From positions 48,269-112,268 of the forward strand of contig CANQTW010000005.1 in the NCBI GenBank assembly GCA_947626845.1: a stretch of DNA of 64,000 bases, written 5' to 3'. Under the pieces are notes generated by a model. The model was not told the DNA's origin and made no database searches. It worked only from the letters and a program-made list of their open reading frames with translations. The translations under genes and the position numbers were made by a program. This DNA is from an uncultured Oscillospiraceae bacterium. GTDB taxonomy: Bacteria; Bacillota; Clostridia; Oscillospirales; Oscillospiraceae. Shown here in pieces: positions 16,476 through 24,055 of this stretch; the stretch's first letter is position 1, and each line of letters starts with the position of its first letter.

Positions 16476-17449
16476 ATGGGCTGTGGACGGTCAAAAATGC
16501 CCAGGGCAAATTCGGGGCCGTGAACCGCAGCGGCGCGGCGGTCATCCCCTTTGAATACGACTCCCTGACCGTCTTTTCCGACGGCCTTGCCGGCGCGGAA
16601 AAGGACGGGGCTTTCTTCTACCTGGGCCTCAACAACGCCCGCTATGACGTGTCCCTCCCCGGCGGCGCCGTGGGAAAGCTCACCGGCAGCCACATGAATG
16701 ACGGCGTGGCCCTGGCCGCCGACGCCGCCGGCCATGTCTGGTTCGTCCAGGGCGTCCCTGTGAACGGCGTTCTCCCCGCCGTCAGCGGCGCGGGGCTGAC
16801 GGCCCCGGAGGTCTATCTCTCCGGCGGGGCCGTCAGCGGCGTCTCCCACCTGATGGCCGTAAAAAACGCCTCCGGCAAATATGGCTACGTGAAGCTCTCC
16901 TTCGATCTGCCTACGCCGCCCCCCTTCTACGACATCAAGGCCGGCGAATTTTATTACGACGCCGTCCTCTGGGCCCTGGATTGGGGCCTGGTGGAGTCGG
17001 GCTCCGGCTTCTTCTCCCCCAACACCCCCTCCACCCGCGCCCAGGTGGTGGAGTATCTGTGGAAGGCCGCCGACTCGCCGGCGCCCTCCGCCGGCGTGAT
17101 CCCCTTCATCGACGTGCCCGACGGCGCTCCCTACCGGGACGCGGTGGTCTGGGCCTATGAAAACGGCATTGCCCGCGGCAACGGCAGCACCGTCCTCTTC
17201 TCCCCGGAGGAGCCCGTCTCCCGCGGCCAGCTGGTCACCTTCCTGCACCGGGCCTCCCACACCCCCGCTTCCTCCGCCGCCAACCCCTTCGCCGACGTCC
17301 CCGACGGCCAGTTCTACACCGACGCCGTCCTCTGGGCCGCGGAAAGGACCATCGCCCGCGGCACGACGCTCACCACCTTCTCCCCCTACAACAATGTCAC
17401 CAACGGGGAGCTGGTCACCTTCCTCCACCGCTGGACGGAGCTGGCCTGA
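16472..17449 (+). CDS. WG-repeat and SLH-domain protein, C-terminal part of a frameshifted gene
   Basis: This frame continues the preceding one. It contains one more WG-type unit (WTVKNAQGKFGAVNRSGAAVIPFEYD) and then three S-layer homology domains at about residues 155-205, 208-260 and 265-320, each with the F.D....FY.DAV.WA pattern (FADVPDGQFYTDAVLWA in the third). SLH domains anchor proteins to pyruvylated secondary cell-wall polymer. Its GTG start at 16472 is only the first possible codon after the shift, has no ribosome site, and overlaps the upstream stop. It is best read as the second half of one gene. Confidence 0.8.
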   Translation: MNGLWTVKNAQGKFGAVNRSGAAVIPFEYDSLTVFSDGLAGAEKDGAFFYLGLNNARYDVSLPGGAVGKLTGSHMNDGVALAADAAGHVWFVQGVPVNGVLPAVSGAGLTAPEVYLSGGAVSGVSHLMAVKNASGKYGYVKLSFDLPTPPPFYDIKAGEFYYDAVLWALDWGLVESGSGFFSPNTPSTRAQVVEYLWKAADSPAPSAGVIPFIDVPDGAPYRDAVVWAYENGIARGNGSTVLFSPEEPVSRGQLVTFLHRASHTPASSAANPFADVPDGQFYTDAVLWAAERTIARGTTLTTFSPYNNVTNGELVTFLHRWTELA

Positions 17450-17493
17450 TCCGCTGTCCGGCCAGGCTCTCCCGGCGTCTCCGGACAAATTTT

Positions 17494-17520
17494 ACCCCCG
17501 ACGGAAGCTCCGTCGGGGGT
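17494..17520 (+). terminator. Palindrome after the SLH gene, probable terminator
   Basis: Arms ACCCCCGACGGA (17494-17505) and TCCGTCGGGGGT (17509-17520) with loop AGC. Only a short T-run follows (AATTTAG), so termination strength is uncertain. It abuts the mini-repeat at 17526. Confidence 0.6.
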
Positions 17521-17525
17521 AATTT

Positions 17526-17560
17526 AGACTGTCGAAAAAATATCGGATTTAAGTTTTTTG
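17526..17560 (-). repeat. Mini-derivative of the palindrome-bounded structured repeat
   Basis: On the minus strand this reads CAAAAAACTTAAATC, CGATATTTTTT and CGACAGTCT. It joins the left end of the elements at 35927 and 57934 directly to their right end, with all internal hairpins missing. The adjacent palindrome at 17494-17520 occupies the place of the boundary palindrome. Confidence 0.7.
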
Positions 17561-17583
17561 GCACGCTGATCTTATAGCTTGCG

Positions 17584-18057
17584 TCAGTTGTTCCTGGAGC
17601 ATTTCTCCGCGTCGATGGCCAGCACCAGCATCAGCGCCTGGAGGGCGTCGCGGGGGTCCTGGACGTCGATGACGTAGGTGTCCGTCCAGTGCAGGACCTC
17701 CTTGGACACCGTGGCCACGCACGAGCCTCTCCCGTCCGTCACCGTGTAATCCCACTCCATGAAGTCCCCCTCCACCTGCCAGTCCCGGCAGTCGATGTTG
17801 TACCGTGGCCGGAAAAAGGAGAACTCCCGGTTGATACACCCCACATAGGTCTCGCCGACGTACATCTCAAACTTGGGCAGCAGGGTAAAGACCCGCTCCT
17901 TCACCGTACCGGCCTCCGCGCCGTACTGGTCGAAGATCTTCAGGCAGTGGCCCCAGCTCAGCTGTCCCTTCACGGTATACAGCACTCCGCCGGCCTCGTC
18001 GTAGATGTCGTAGCTGTCGAACCAGGAGAAAAAGCGCTGTTTGAAAAGCATCCTCAT
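17584..18057 (-). CDS. LURP-one-related / YxjI-like protein
   Basis: A 157-residue protein resembling the LURP-one-related (tubby-C-like) family: an N-terminal MLFKQRFFSWFDSYDIYDEAGGVLYTVKGQLSWGHCLKIFD unit (first 47 residues) and repeated beta-strand phrases such as MYVGETYVGCINREF. Members form a beta-barrel around a central helix; some bind phospholipids, but bacterial function is unknown. Start ATG 18057 has a weak GGGGGAC site; ATG 18051 is a possible alternative. It lies 15 bases after the argS stop on the same strand, so it may be cotranscribed with argS. Confidence 0.75.
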   Translation of the reverse strand: MRMLFKQRFFSWFDSYDIYDEAGGVLYTVKGQLSWGHCLKIFDQYGAEAGTVKERVFTLLPKFEMYVGETYVGCINREFSFFRPRYNIDCRDWQVEGDFMEWDYTVTDGRGSCVATVSKEVLHWTDTYVIDVQDPRDALQALMLVLAIDAEKCSRNN

Positions 18058-18072
18058 ACGGCCCGTCCCCCG

Positions 18073-19818
18073 TCACATCTTCTCCGGCGCGCTTACCCCC
18101 AGCACCGCCAGGCCGTTCTCCAGAACGACGCGCACCGTGCCGGCCAGCTTCAGCCGCGCGTCCAGCAGCGCCTCCTCCGCGCCCCGGATACGGCAGGCGT
18201 TGTAAAACCGGTGGAACCGGGCCGCCAGCTCCATAAGATACCTGTTCACCCGACTGGGATCGTAGTCCCTGGCCGCCAGCTTGATCTCCTCCGGGAAGGC
18301 GGAGATTTGCTTGATGAGGGCCTTTTCCGTCTCGTCCGTAAGCAGCTCAAAATGGAGGGCGGCGGCGTCCTTCACCTTATGGCCGTCCTCCGCCAGCAGT
18401 CCCAGGAGGGTGCAGATACGGGCGTGGGCGTACTGGACGTAATAGACCGGGTTTTCGCTGTCCTGCCGCACCGCCAGATCAAGGTCAAAATCCAGGGGGC
18501 TGGTGGCGGAACGGTTGTTGAAATAGTACCGCGCCGCGTCCACGCTGATCTCGTCCAGCAGGTCGTGGAGGGCGATGGCCTTGCCTGTCCGCTTGGACAT
18601 GCGCACAGGCTGTCCGTCCTGTAAAAGATTCACCAGCTGCATAAGAACGATGACGATGCGCTTCGACCCCTCCAGCCCCAGGCCGTCCACGGCGGCCTGA
18701 AGGCGGGCCACATGGCCGTGGTGATCCGCGCCCCAGACGTTGATGACCTTGGAAAAGCCGCGCTTTTCGATCTTATTCCGGTGGTAGGCGATGTCCGCGG
18801 CGAAGTAGGTGTAAAACCCGTTGGCCCGCCGGAGGACGTCGTCCTTCAGGTCCAGCTTCTCCGCCTCACCGGCCGTTTTCCCCTCGGCGATGTATTTCTT
18901 CCGCAAAAGGTCGGCGGTCCGGAGCCACAGGGCCCCCTCCCGCTCATAGGTCCAGCCGTTCTTCTCCAAAATTTCCACAGTCTCGGCCACATACCCGGAC
19001 TCGTGTAGGCCGGACTCCAAAAACCACTCGTCGTACTCGATGCCATATTTCAAAAGGTCCGCCTTCATGCGGGGGATGTTCCTGGCCAGGCCGAAGGCCG
19101 CCATCTCCTCCTGCCAGCCCTCCTCGGTCCTCCCCTCCGGGAAAGCGGGATGCTCCGCCAAAAATCCCTGGGCCAGCTCCCGGATATCCTCCCCGTGGTA
19201 GCCGTCCTCCGGGAAGGCATAATTCTCCTCGCCCAGCTTCTCCTGCATGGCCCTGGCGTAGATGGAAACGGCGAATTTGTGTACCTGGTTTCCGGCGTCG
19301 TTGACGTAGAACTCCTTCCACACATCAAAGCCGGCCAGCTTCAGGACGTTGGCCAGGGTGTCCCCCAGCACGCCGCCCCTGGCGTTGCCCATGTGCATGG
19401 GGCCCGTGGGGTTGGCGGACACAAATTCCACCATGACCTTCTCCCCGCCGCCCACATCGCACTGTCCGTACAGCTTCCCCTCGGCCTCCACGGCGCGGAG
19501 GACGTCGCCGTACCAGCGGCTGCCCAGCCGGAAGTTGATAAAGCCCGCGCCGGCGATGCTGACGCTCTCAAAAAACGTATCCGCAAGGTCAAGCTCCGCG
19601 CACAGCGCCTCGGCGATCTTCCTGGGGGCCATGCGCATATCCCGCGCCGCCGCCATGGCGGAGGAGCTGGCGTAGTCGCCAAAGACCACGTCCTTGGGGA
19701 TCTCCACGGTCCCCCGGAGGACGCACCCGTCGGGAAGCGTCCCCTTCCGGACGGCGCTCTCATAGGCCCCGTTCAACAGCTCGTCGATCTGCTTTTTTGC
19801 CTCGTCTATCAGGTTCAT
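18073..19818 (-). CDS. argS: Arginyl-tRNA synthetase
   Basis: A class I synthetase of 581 residues that charges tRNA-Arg. Landmarks are the HIGH-like MVEFVSANPTGPMHMGNARGG near residue 120 (HMGN variant), the KMSKS-like PVRMSKRTGKAIAL near residue 400, and a C-terminal DALR anticodon-binding domain with YVQYAHARI. ATG 19818 follows AAAGGA, and the longer frame upstream overlaps DUF1934 without a ribosome site. The start overlaps the DUF1934 stop by four bases, placing it in a murI-DUF1934-argS operon. Confidence 0.95.
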   Translation of the reverse strand: MNLIDEAKKQIDELLNGAYESAVRKGTLPDGCVLRGTVEIPKDVVFGDYASSSAMAAARDMRMAPRKIAEALCAELDLADTFFESVSIAGAGFINFRLGSRWYGDVLRAVEAEGKLYGQCDVGGGEKVMVEFVSANPTGPMHMGNARGGVLGDTLANVLKLAGFDVWKEFYVNDAGNQVHKFAVSIYARAMQEKLGEENYAFPEDGYHGEDIRELAQGFLAEHPAFPEGRTEEGWQEEMAAFGLARNIPRMKADLLKYGIEYDEWFLESGLHESGYVAETVEILEKNGWTYEREGALWLRTADLLRKKYIAEGKTAGEAEKLDLKDDVLRRANGFYTYFAADIAYHRNKIEKRGFSKVINVWGADHHGHVARLQAAVDGLGLEGSKRIVIVLMQLVNLLQDGQPVRMSKRTGKAIALHDLLDEISVDAARYYFNNRSATSPLDFDLDLAVRQDSENPVYYVQYAHARICTLLGLLAEDGHKVKDAAALHFELLTDETEKALIKQISAFPEEIKLAARDYDPSRVNRYLMELAARFHRFYNACRIRGAEEALLDARLKLAGTVRVVLENGLAVLGVSAPEKM

Positions 19819-20225
19819 ATGGTTAGTCCTTTCAGTGTATATCTGATCTCCAGCGTCTTTTTCACCGGCTCGCCGCCCAGCCGCTGGTAAAATTCCGCCC
19901 ACAGGCGGCCTCTCGTCTCCTTGATCTCCAGGCGCATCCTTCGGGTATCCACCCGTATGTCCGTCTCCCCGTAGGGCGTCGAGTAGGTGAACACCGTGGG
20001 AAGTCCGGCGGCGAGCCGCTCCCTCATGGTGACGGCGCCCCGGCGCTCTATGACCATCTCCCCGTCACCGGCGGCCACCTCCACGCTTCCGTCCAGGCCG
20101 TTCTCTCCGGTCTCCTCATAGCGGAGCCTCACCGTTCCGGCGGAGACCTCCGCCGCGCCGTCAAAGCTCTGGCGGACGCGGTCCTCCCCGTCCCTCAGCT
20201 CCACCGTGATCCTGGCCGGACTCAC
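19815..20225 (-). CDS. DUF1934 family beta-barrel protein
   Basis: A 136-residue DUF1934 (YwiB-like) lipocalin-type protein: RITVELRDGEDRVRQSFDGAAEV at the start, then alternating strand-like segments ending LEIRYTLKG. DUF1934 genes commonly sit beside argS in Firmicutes, matching this order. The start is GTG 20225, overlapping the murI stop as GTGA; the longer open frame upstream is simply the murI shadow. Function unknown. Confidence 0.85.
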   Translation of the reverse strand: MSPARITVELRDGEDRVRQSFDGAAEVSAGTVRLRYEETGENGLDGSVEVAAGDGEMVIERRGAVTMRERLAAGLPTVFTYSTPYGETDIRVDTRRMRLEIKETRGRLWAEFYQRLGGEPVKKTLEIRYTLKGLTI

Positions 20226-21037
20226 ACCGCTTCCCCCAGGGTCACCCGCTTGACGGAGCCCTCTACGGGGACGCCCAGGAACAGCGACGCCGTCTGGGCA
20301 AAATCCTCGGCGCTGTCTGTGACAAAATAACTGCACGTGCCCTTCCGGCGCTCCGCCAGGGCGTCCTCCCGCTCCAGGCGGCCCTTCACCAAGGCCGCGA
20401 TCTCCGCGCCGGAATCCACCAGCGCCACCTGAGGCCCCATGATGCGCCCGATGGTGCCGGCGATCAGCGGATAGTGGGTACAGCCCAGGATCAGCGTGTC
20501 CACATCGGCTTTCTTCAGCTCCTCCAGGTACTCCCTGGCCACCAGCTCCAGCACCGGGTCGCCGTCCCCGATGCGCCCGTCCTCCACAATGGGGACGAAC
20601 AGGGGGCAGGCCCGCTTGACGATCCGCGCCTGGGGCATCAGCGCCAGGATCTTCTCGTCATAGGCGGTACTGCGGATGGACGCCTTGGTGCCGATAAGCC
20701 CGATGCGCCCGTTCCTGGTCCTCCTCACCGCCGCCGCGGCGGCGGCGTCGGCCACGCCGCAGACGGGGATGGGGTAGTCTCCGGCGATCTCCTCGATGCC
20801 GTTGGTGCTCACCGTCCCGCAGGCGGCCACCACGGCCTTGATATCGTGGCGCCGCAAAAAGGCGATATCTTGTCTTGCGTACGTCAAAATCGTCTCGCGG
20901 CTCTTGCCGCCGTAGGGCACCCGCCCGGTATCGCCCAGATAGATGATATCCTCCCCCGGCATCAGCTCCCGAAGGCGTTTCACGCACGTAAGCCCTCCCA
21001 GCCCGGAGTCGAATACCCCAATGGGTCGAAGATCCAT
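20222..21037 (-). CDS. murI: Glutamate racemase
   Basis: A 271-residue racemase making D-glutamate for peptidoglycan. It has the N-terminal IGVFDSGLGGLT motif and two catalytic-cysteine regions: VVAACGTVSTNG near residue 75 and LILGCTHYPLI near residue 185. The first region reads Cys-Gly-Thr where most family members have Cys-Asn-Thr. ATG 21037 is chosen because GGAGG precedes it at eight bases; a TTG five codons upstream overlaps that ribosome site. It leads the murI-DUF1934-argS operon. Confidence 0.92.
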   Translation of the reverse strand: MDLRPIGVFDSGLGGLTCVKRLRELMPGEDIIYLGDTGRVPYGGKSRETILTYARQDIAFLRRHDIKAVVAACGTVSTNGIEEIAGDYPIPVCGVADAAAAAAVRRTRNGRIGLIGTKASIRSTAYDEKILALMPQARIVKRACPLFVPIVEDGRIGDGDPVLELVAREYLEELKKADVDTLILGCTHYPLIAGTIGRIMGPQVALVDSGAEIAALVKGRLEREDALAERRKGTCSYFVTDSAEDFAQTASLFLGVPVEGSVKRVTLGEAV

Positions 21038-21093
21038 AGTCCGATCCTCCAAATCACACGGATAGTCAAGCTGTTGTAAAAATCCACCCTACT

Positions 21094-21122
21094 ACTATAT
21101 TCTAAAAAGGGAAATAAAACAA
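21094..21122 (-). promoter_or_regulatory. Promoter of murI
   Basis: TTGTTT (21122-21117) and TATAGT (21099-21094) with a 17-base spacer on the minus strand. The -35 overlaps copy 1 of the duplicated 23-bp motif. Confidence 0.6.
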
Positions 21123-21140
21123 GTGTTTTCTTGTAGAATT
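21118..21140. repeat. Duplicated 23-bp motif, copy 1
   Basis: AACAAGTGTTTTC followed by TTGTAGAATT. It matches copy 2 at 21223-21245 except for two T/C differences and lies over the murI -35. Confidence 0.7.
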
Positions 21141-21222
21141 TTTACTGCCGGAGAAAGGCCGCGGGCCTGTTTCCGGCGCGGATGCCGCCGGAAAATCGAA
21201 TTGATTATTTTGTCAGGCCGAA

Positions 21223-21245
21223 AACAAGCGTTTTCCTGTAGAATT
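21223..21245. repeat. Duplicated 23-bp motif, copy 2
   Basis: AACAAGCGTTTTC followed by CTGTAGAATT, same orientation, 105 bases from copy 1. It lies just upstream of the -10 of the rightward gene, so both copies could bind one regulator. Confidence 0.7.
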
Positions 21246-21258
21246 CTTTCGCGGAGTT

Positions 21259-21267
21259 TGCTATAAT
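21259..21267 (+). promoter_or_regulatory. Extended -10 promoter of the 21309 gene
   Basis: TGCTATAAT (21259-21267) is an extended -10. No good -35 is visible at the expected distance, where copy 2 of the 23-bp motif ends. Confidence 0.55.
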
Positions 21268-21308
21268 AGGGGTGATCCATTTTATCTTATCTGTAAGAGG
21301 GTTGCGGC

Positions 21309-21722
21309 ATGATCCATTTTGACCTGTCCGGAAAGGACTTCAGGCGGCTTTTAGACCTGGTATACATCGGCAACTGGGTGCTGAACTCCACCCGCGGCGA
21401 CGACAGGATACCCGACTATGACCGGGTGGAGAGCCTTATCTTCGCCCAGTGTCTCCAGCAGGAGGGGACCCAGGAGCTTTACGACATCGAGGACGGCGTC
21501 GTCCTGCCCTCCGTGGCCTTCTCCGAGGGCGGCATCCACGAGGCCATCATGGACTATGAGGACGCCGTTTTCTTCGACATCCTGGCCGAGGAGCTGGCCC
21601 GGCGGGATATGGAGCTGGCAAACGAGTCCGAGGAGGACTACCGGGAGCTGGAGCGGCGCATGGAGGAGTATCTGGAGGAGTTCGACCAGAACGGTTTGGA
21701 CGATCTTTTCCTTGACAAATAA
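21309..21722 (+). CDS. Conserved-looking acidic protein, unknown function
   Basis: A 137-residue, strongly acidic cytoplasmic protein, probably mostly helical. The C-terminal 45 residues are glutamate-rich and look like an amphipathic helix (YRELERRMEEYLEEFDQNG). There is no signal peptide or membrane segment. I do not recognise a family. ATG 21309 follows AGAGGG. It has its own extended -10 promoter and a gap of about 100 bases before the XpaC-family gene. Confidence 0.75.
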   Translation: MIHFDLSGKDFRRLLDLVYIGNWVLNSTRGDDRIPDYDRVESLIFAQCLQQEGTQELYDIEDGVVLPSVAFSEGGIHEAIMDYEDAVFFDILAEELARRDMELANESEEDYRELERRMEEYLEEFDQNGLDDLFLDK

Positions 21723-21819
21723 CGGATTTTGTCCTATCGTAATAGGATAGAACAGCTTAAAGTTTTTAAACCGGCGGACAGCGCTTTCGCCGTCCAACCC
21801 CTGTACCAAGGAGCGGCTT

Positions 21820-23262
21820 ATGGCTAAAAACAACAAGAACAACAGCTCCGGCTCACGCGGCTGGCTGATCTTTCTGGGCTTCATCGTCCTTGTGAATATC
21901 CCCTGGGCCTGGCCCCTTGTGCCCCTGGGATTCCTGGGGATCGCCCTGTGGAAGTCCGGCCTGTTCGGCTCCCGCGCCGCGGAAAAGGGCCTCTCCTCCG
22001 ACGCCCGGCAGGAGTCGCGAATGGAGAAATACCGCATCATGACCGAGGGGCGCAGTGTGGAGTCCATCGACTATCTGGCCTCCGCCGTGGGCGTCAGCTT
22101 CGACACCGCCATGCGGGACCTGCAAAAGATGGTGGCCGAGGGCCGTTTCGGCCCCAGGGCCTACATCAACTATGTGGACAAGACCGTGGTGCTGGACCCC
22201 ACCGCCGCCCGTCCGGCCCAGGCCCAACCCCGCAAGCAGACCCAGACCCAAAACCGGCCCGTCTCCGGCAAGGAGGGCTCCAACATGGTCTCCCGCGCCG
22301 CCGAGAGCGACGCCAAGAAGAAGGCCGCCGCCCAAAAAGCCGTCGGGAGCGCCGGGGAGACCGCCCAAAAGGCCCCGGATAAGGGCCCGTACACCGCCCT
22401 CAACAAGGTCCTGCTGGTGCTGGGCATCGTCCTGTGCGCCCTGGGCGGAGGCTTTGCCCTGAGCATGATGTCCGGGTCAGCCGCCGGCTTTCTTAATTAT
22501 GCGCTTCCGGCCCTCATCCCGCCCCTCTCCGTGATATCCAGCGGCGCGGGGTGCCTGGTGTACCGGGGCTTCCTCAAAAAGCGGGAGAACCGCTTTAAGG
22601 TCTACGAGGCCGTTTGCGCGGGTCGGGACTATGTGAAGATCGGGGAACTGGCCTCCAAGGCCGGCGTCTCCCAGCGCAAGTGCAAGCGGGATTTGGAGGC
22701 CATGCTGGACAAGAGCCTGCTCCCCGGCAGCGCCTATATCGACCAGGGCGACGGCCTGCTGGTGCTGAAGGCCGGCGCCGCCCCCAAGGCCAGCGAGCCC
22801 GTCACCGAGCCGGAAAAGGACAACGAGGACCGGTACAAGGCCATTCTCAAGGAGATTCGCAAGCTCAACGACGACATCCCCGACGAGGGCGTCTCCAAGC
22901 GCATCGACGAGATGGAGGACCTCACCAGCCGCATCTTTCGGGCCGTCCAGGAGAAGCCGGAGAAGGAGCCCCAGATCAAGTCCTTCATGAGCTACTACCT
23001 GCCCACCACCCTGAAGCTCCTGGGCACCTACGCCGACTTCGAGAAGTCCGGGGCCTCCGGCGAGAACATCCAGTCCACCAAGGCGGAGATCGAGCGCATC
23101 CTGGAGACGCTGGTGGACGGCTTCCGCAAGCAGCTGGATAAGCTCTACGAGTCCGAGGCCATGGATATCTCCTCGGATATCGACGTGCTGGAGAACATGC
23201 TCCGACGGGACGGCCTTGCCGGCGACGGCAGCGCCTTCAAAGCCCGCCAGTCCGGCAAATGA
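21820..23262 (+). CDS. XpaC-family membrane protein with winged-helix-like repeats
   Basis: A 480-residue protein. There are two membrane segments near residues 15-45 and a second pair near 190-240. Between and after them are two related DNA-binding-like units, YRIMTEGRSVESIDYLASAVGVSFDTAMRDLQKMV (about 68-102) and YEAVCAGRDYVKIGELASKAGVSQRKCKRDLEAML (about 266-300). The C-terminal 120 residues resemble XpaC (5-bromo-4-chloroindolyl phosphate hydrolysis protein). XpaC is often followed by a TelA-like gene; here none follows. Function probably at the membrane, otherwise unknown. GGAGCG precedes ATG 21820. Confidence 0.82.
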   Translation: MAKNNKNNSSGSRGWLIFLGFIVLVNIPWAWPLVPLGFLGIALWKSGLFGSRAAEKGLSSDARQESRMEKYRIMTEGRSVESIDYLASAVGVSFDTAMRDLQKMVAEGRFGPRAYINYVDKTVVLDPTAARPAQAQPRKQTQTQNRPVSGKEGSNMVSRAAESDAKKKAAAQKAVGSAGETAQKAPDKGPYTALNKVLLVLGIVLCALGGGFALSMMSGSAAGFLNYALPALIPPLSVISSGAGCLVYRGFLKKRENRFKVYEAVCAGRDYVKIGELASKAGVSQRKCKRDLEAMLDKSLLPGSAYIDQGDGLLVLKAGAAPKASEPVTEPEKDNEDRYKAILKEIRKLNDDIPDEGVSKRIDEMEDLTSRIFRAVQEKPEKEPQIKSFMSYYLPTTLKLLGTYADFEKSGASGENIQSTKAEIERILETLVDGFRKQLDKLYESEAMDISSDIDVLENMLRRDGLAGDGSAFKARQSGK

Positions 23263-23321
23263 CCCCGTCCGGCCAACGCCCTTCCTCAACGATCCGCCGT
23301 CAAATCAAACGCCTAAAAACC

Positions 23322-23353
23322 GCGCCGTTCCCCAAGGGGGAACGGCGCTTTTT
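23322..23353 (+). terminator. Terminator of the XpaC-family gene
   Basis: A 12-bp stem GCGCCGTTCCCC / GGGGAACGGCGC with loop AAG, followed by TTTTT. Confidence 0.9.
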
Positions 23354-23393
23354 CACGGCTCAAAAAATTTTTTAAAAAAATTAAAAATAATGC

Positions 23394-23422
23394 TTGACAA
23401 GTACTTTTACTTGTGCTATAAT
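23394..23422 (+). promoter_or_regulatory. Orphan consensus promoter with palindrome in its spacer
   Basis: TTGACA (23394-23399), 17 bases, TATAAT (23417-23422). The spacer holds ACAAGTA (23397-23403) and TACTTGT (23408-23414) around CTTT, an operator-like palindrome. It points rightward at the stop codon of the leftward HAD gene, so no sense gene is available downstream. Confidence 0.75.
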
Positions 23423-23431
23423 ATGCTTAAA

Positions 23432-24055
23432 TCAAAGCTTCAGCTTGCTGATCTCCCGCAGGTCCGCCACGATATGCGTCTCGTCCCCGGTGGGGACGGC
23501 GGGGCTGGCGGGGGGCAGGAAGAGGATGCTTTTGACGCCGGCGTTCACCGCGCAACGGACGTCGATGGGCCTGTCGCCGATGTAATAAGTATGGCTTTTG
23601 TCCAGGGTATGACGGGCGCACAGGGCGTTGAGACCGTCCGGCGCGGGCTTTCTGGGAAGGCCGGCTCCGGCGGTGAGCACGTCGGTGAAGTACCGGAGCA
23701 CCCCCAGTCTTTCCAGCACCAGCGGGGCCGTATCGCCCTTGTGGGTGTAGACGAACTCCGGGAACCCCATGCCGGAGAGGGCCTCCAGCGCCTCCTTGGC
23801 GCCGGCGGTCAGCTTCACCTCGCCGTCCCTGGCGGTGCTCAGCTCCCGGTAGCGCTTCCAGAGCCTGTTCGGGTCCTGGCCCGCGGCGGCAAAGCCGCCC
23901 AAAAACTCTTTTACCGAACCGGCGATCAGCCGCCGGTATGTTTCGGAGGGGTCGCAAACGACGCCCTCTTCGCGGAGCGCTGCCAAAACGCAGTCCAGAA
24001 TGACGCCGTAGGAGTCCAAAAGCGTCCCGTCCAGGTCCCAGATGAGGGCGGTCAT
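23432..24055 (-). CDS. HAD-superfamily hydrolase, phosphoglycolate-phosphatase-like
   Basis: A 207-residue HAD hydrolase (subfamily IA). The aspartate nucleophile motif is DLDGTLLDS (residues 7-15), the second motif lies around VYTHKGD, the lysine in LPRKPAPDGL, and the acidic motif in YYIGDRPIDV. Such enzymes dephosphorylate phosphoglycolate or sugar phosphates; the true substrate is unknown. ATG 24055 overlaps the mreB stop by four bases (ATGA), so it is translationally coupled to mreB. The gene ends at an oppositely oriented consensus promoter. Confidence 0.87.
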   Translation of the reverse strand: MTALIWDLDGTLLDSYGVILDCVLAALREEGVVCDPSETYRRLIAGSVKEFLGGFAAAGQDPNRLWKRYRELSTARDGEVKLTAGAKEALEALSGMGFPEFVYTHKGDTAPLVLERLGVLRYFTDVLTAGAGLPRKPAPDGLNALCARHTLDKSHTYYIGDRPIDVRCAVNAGVKSILFLPPASPAVPTGDETHIVADLREISKLKL

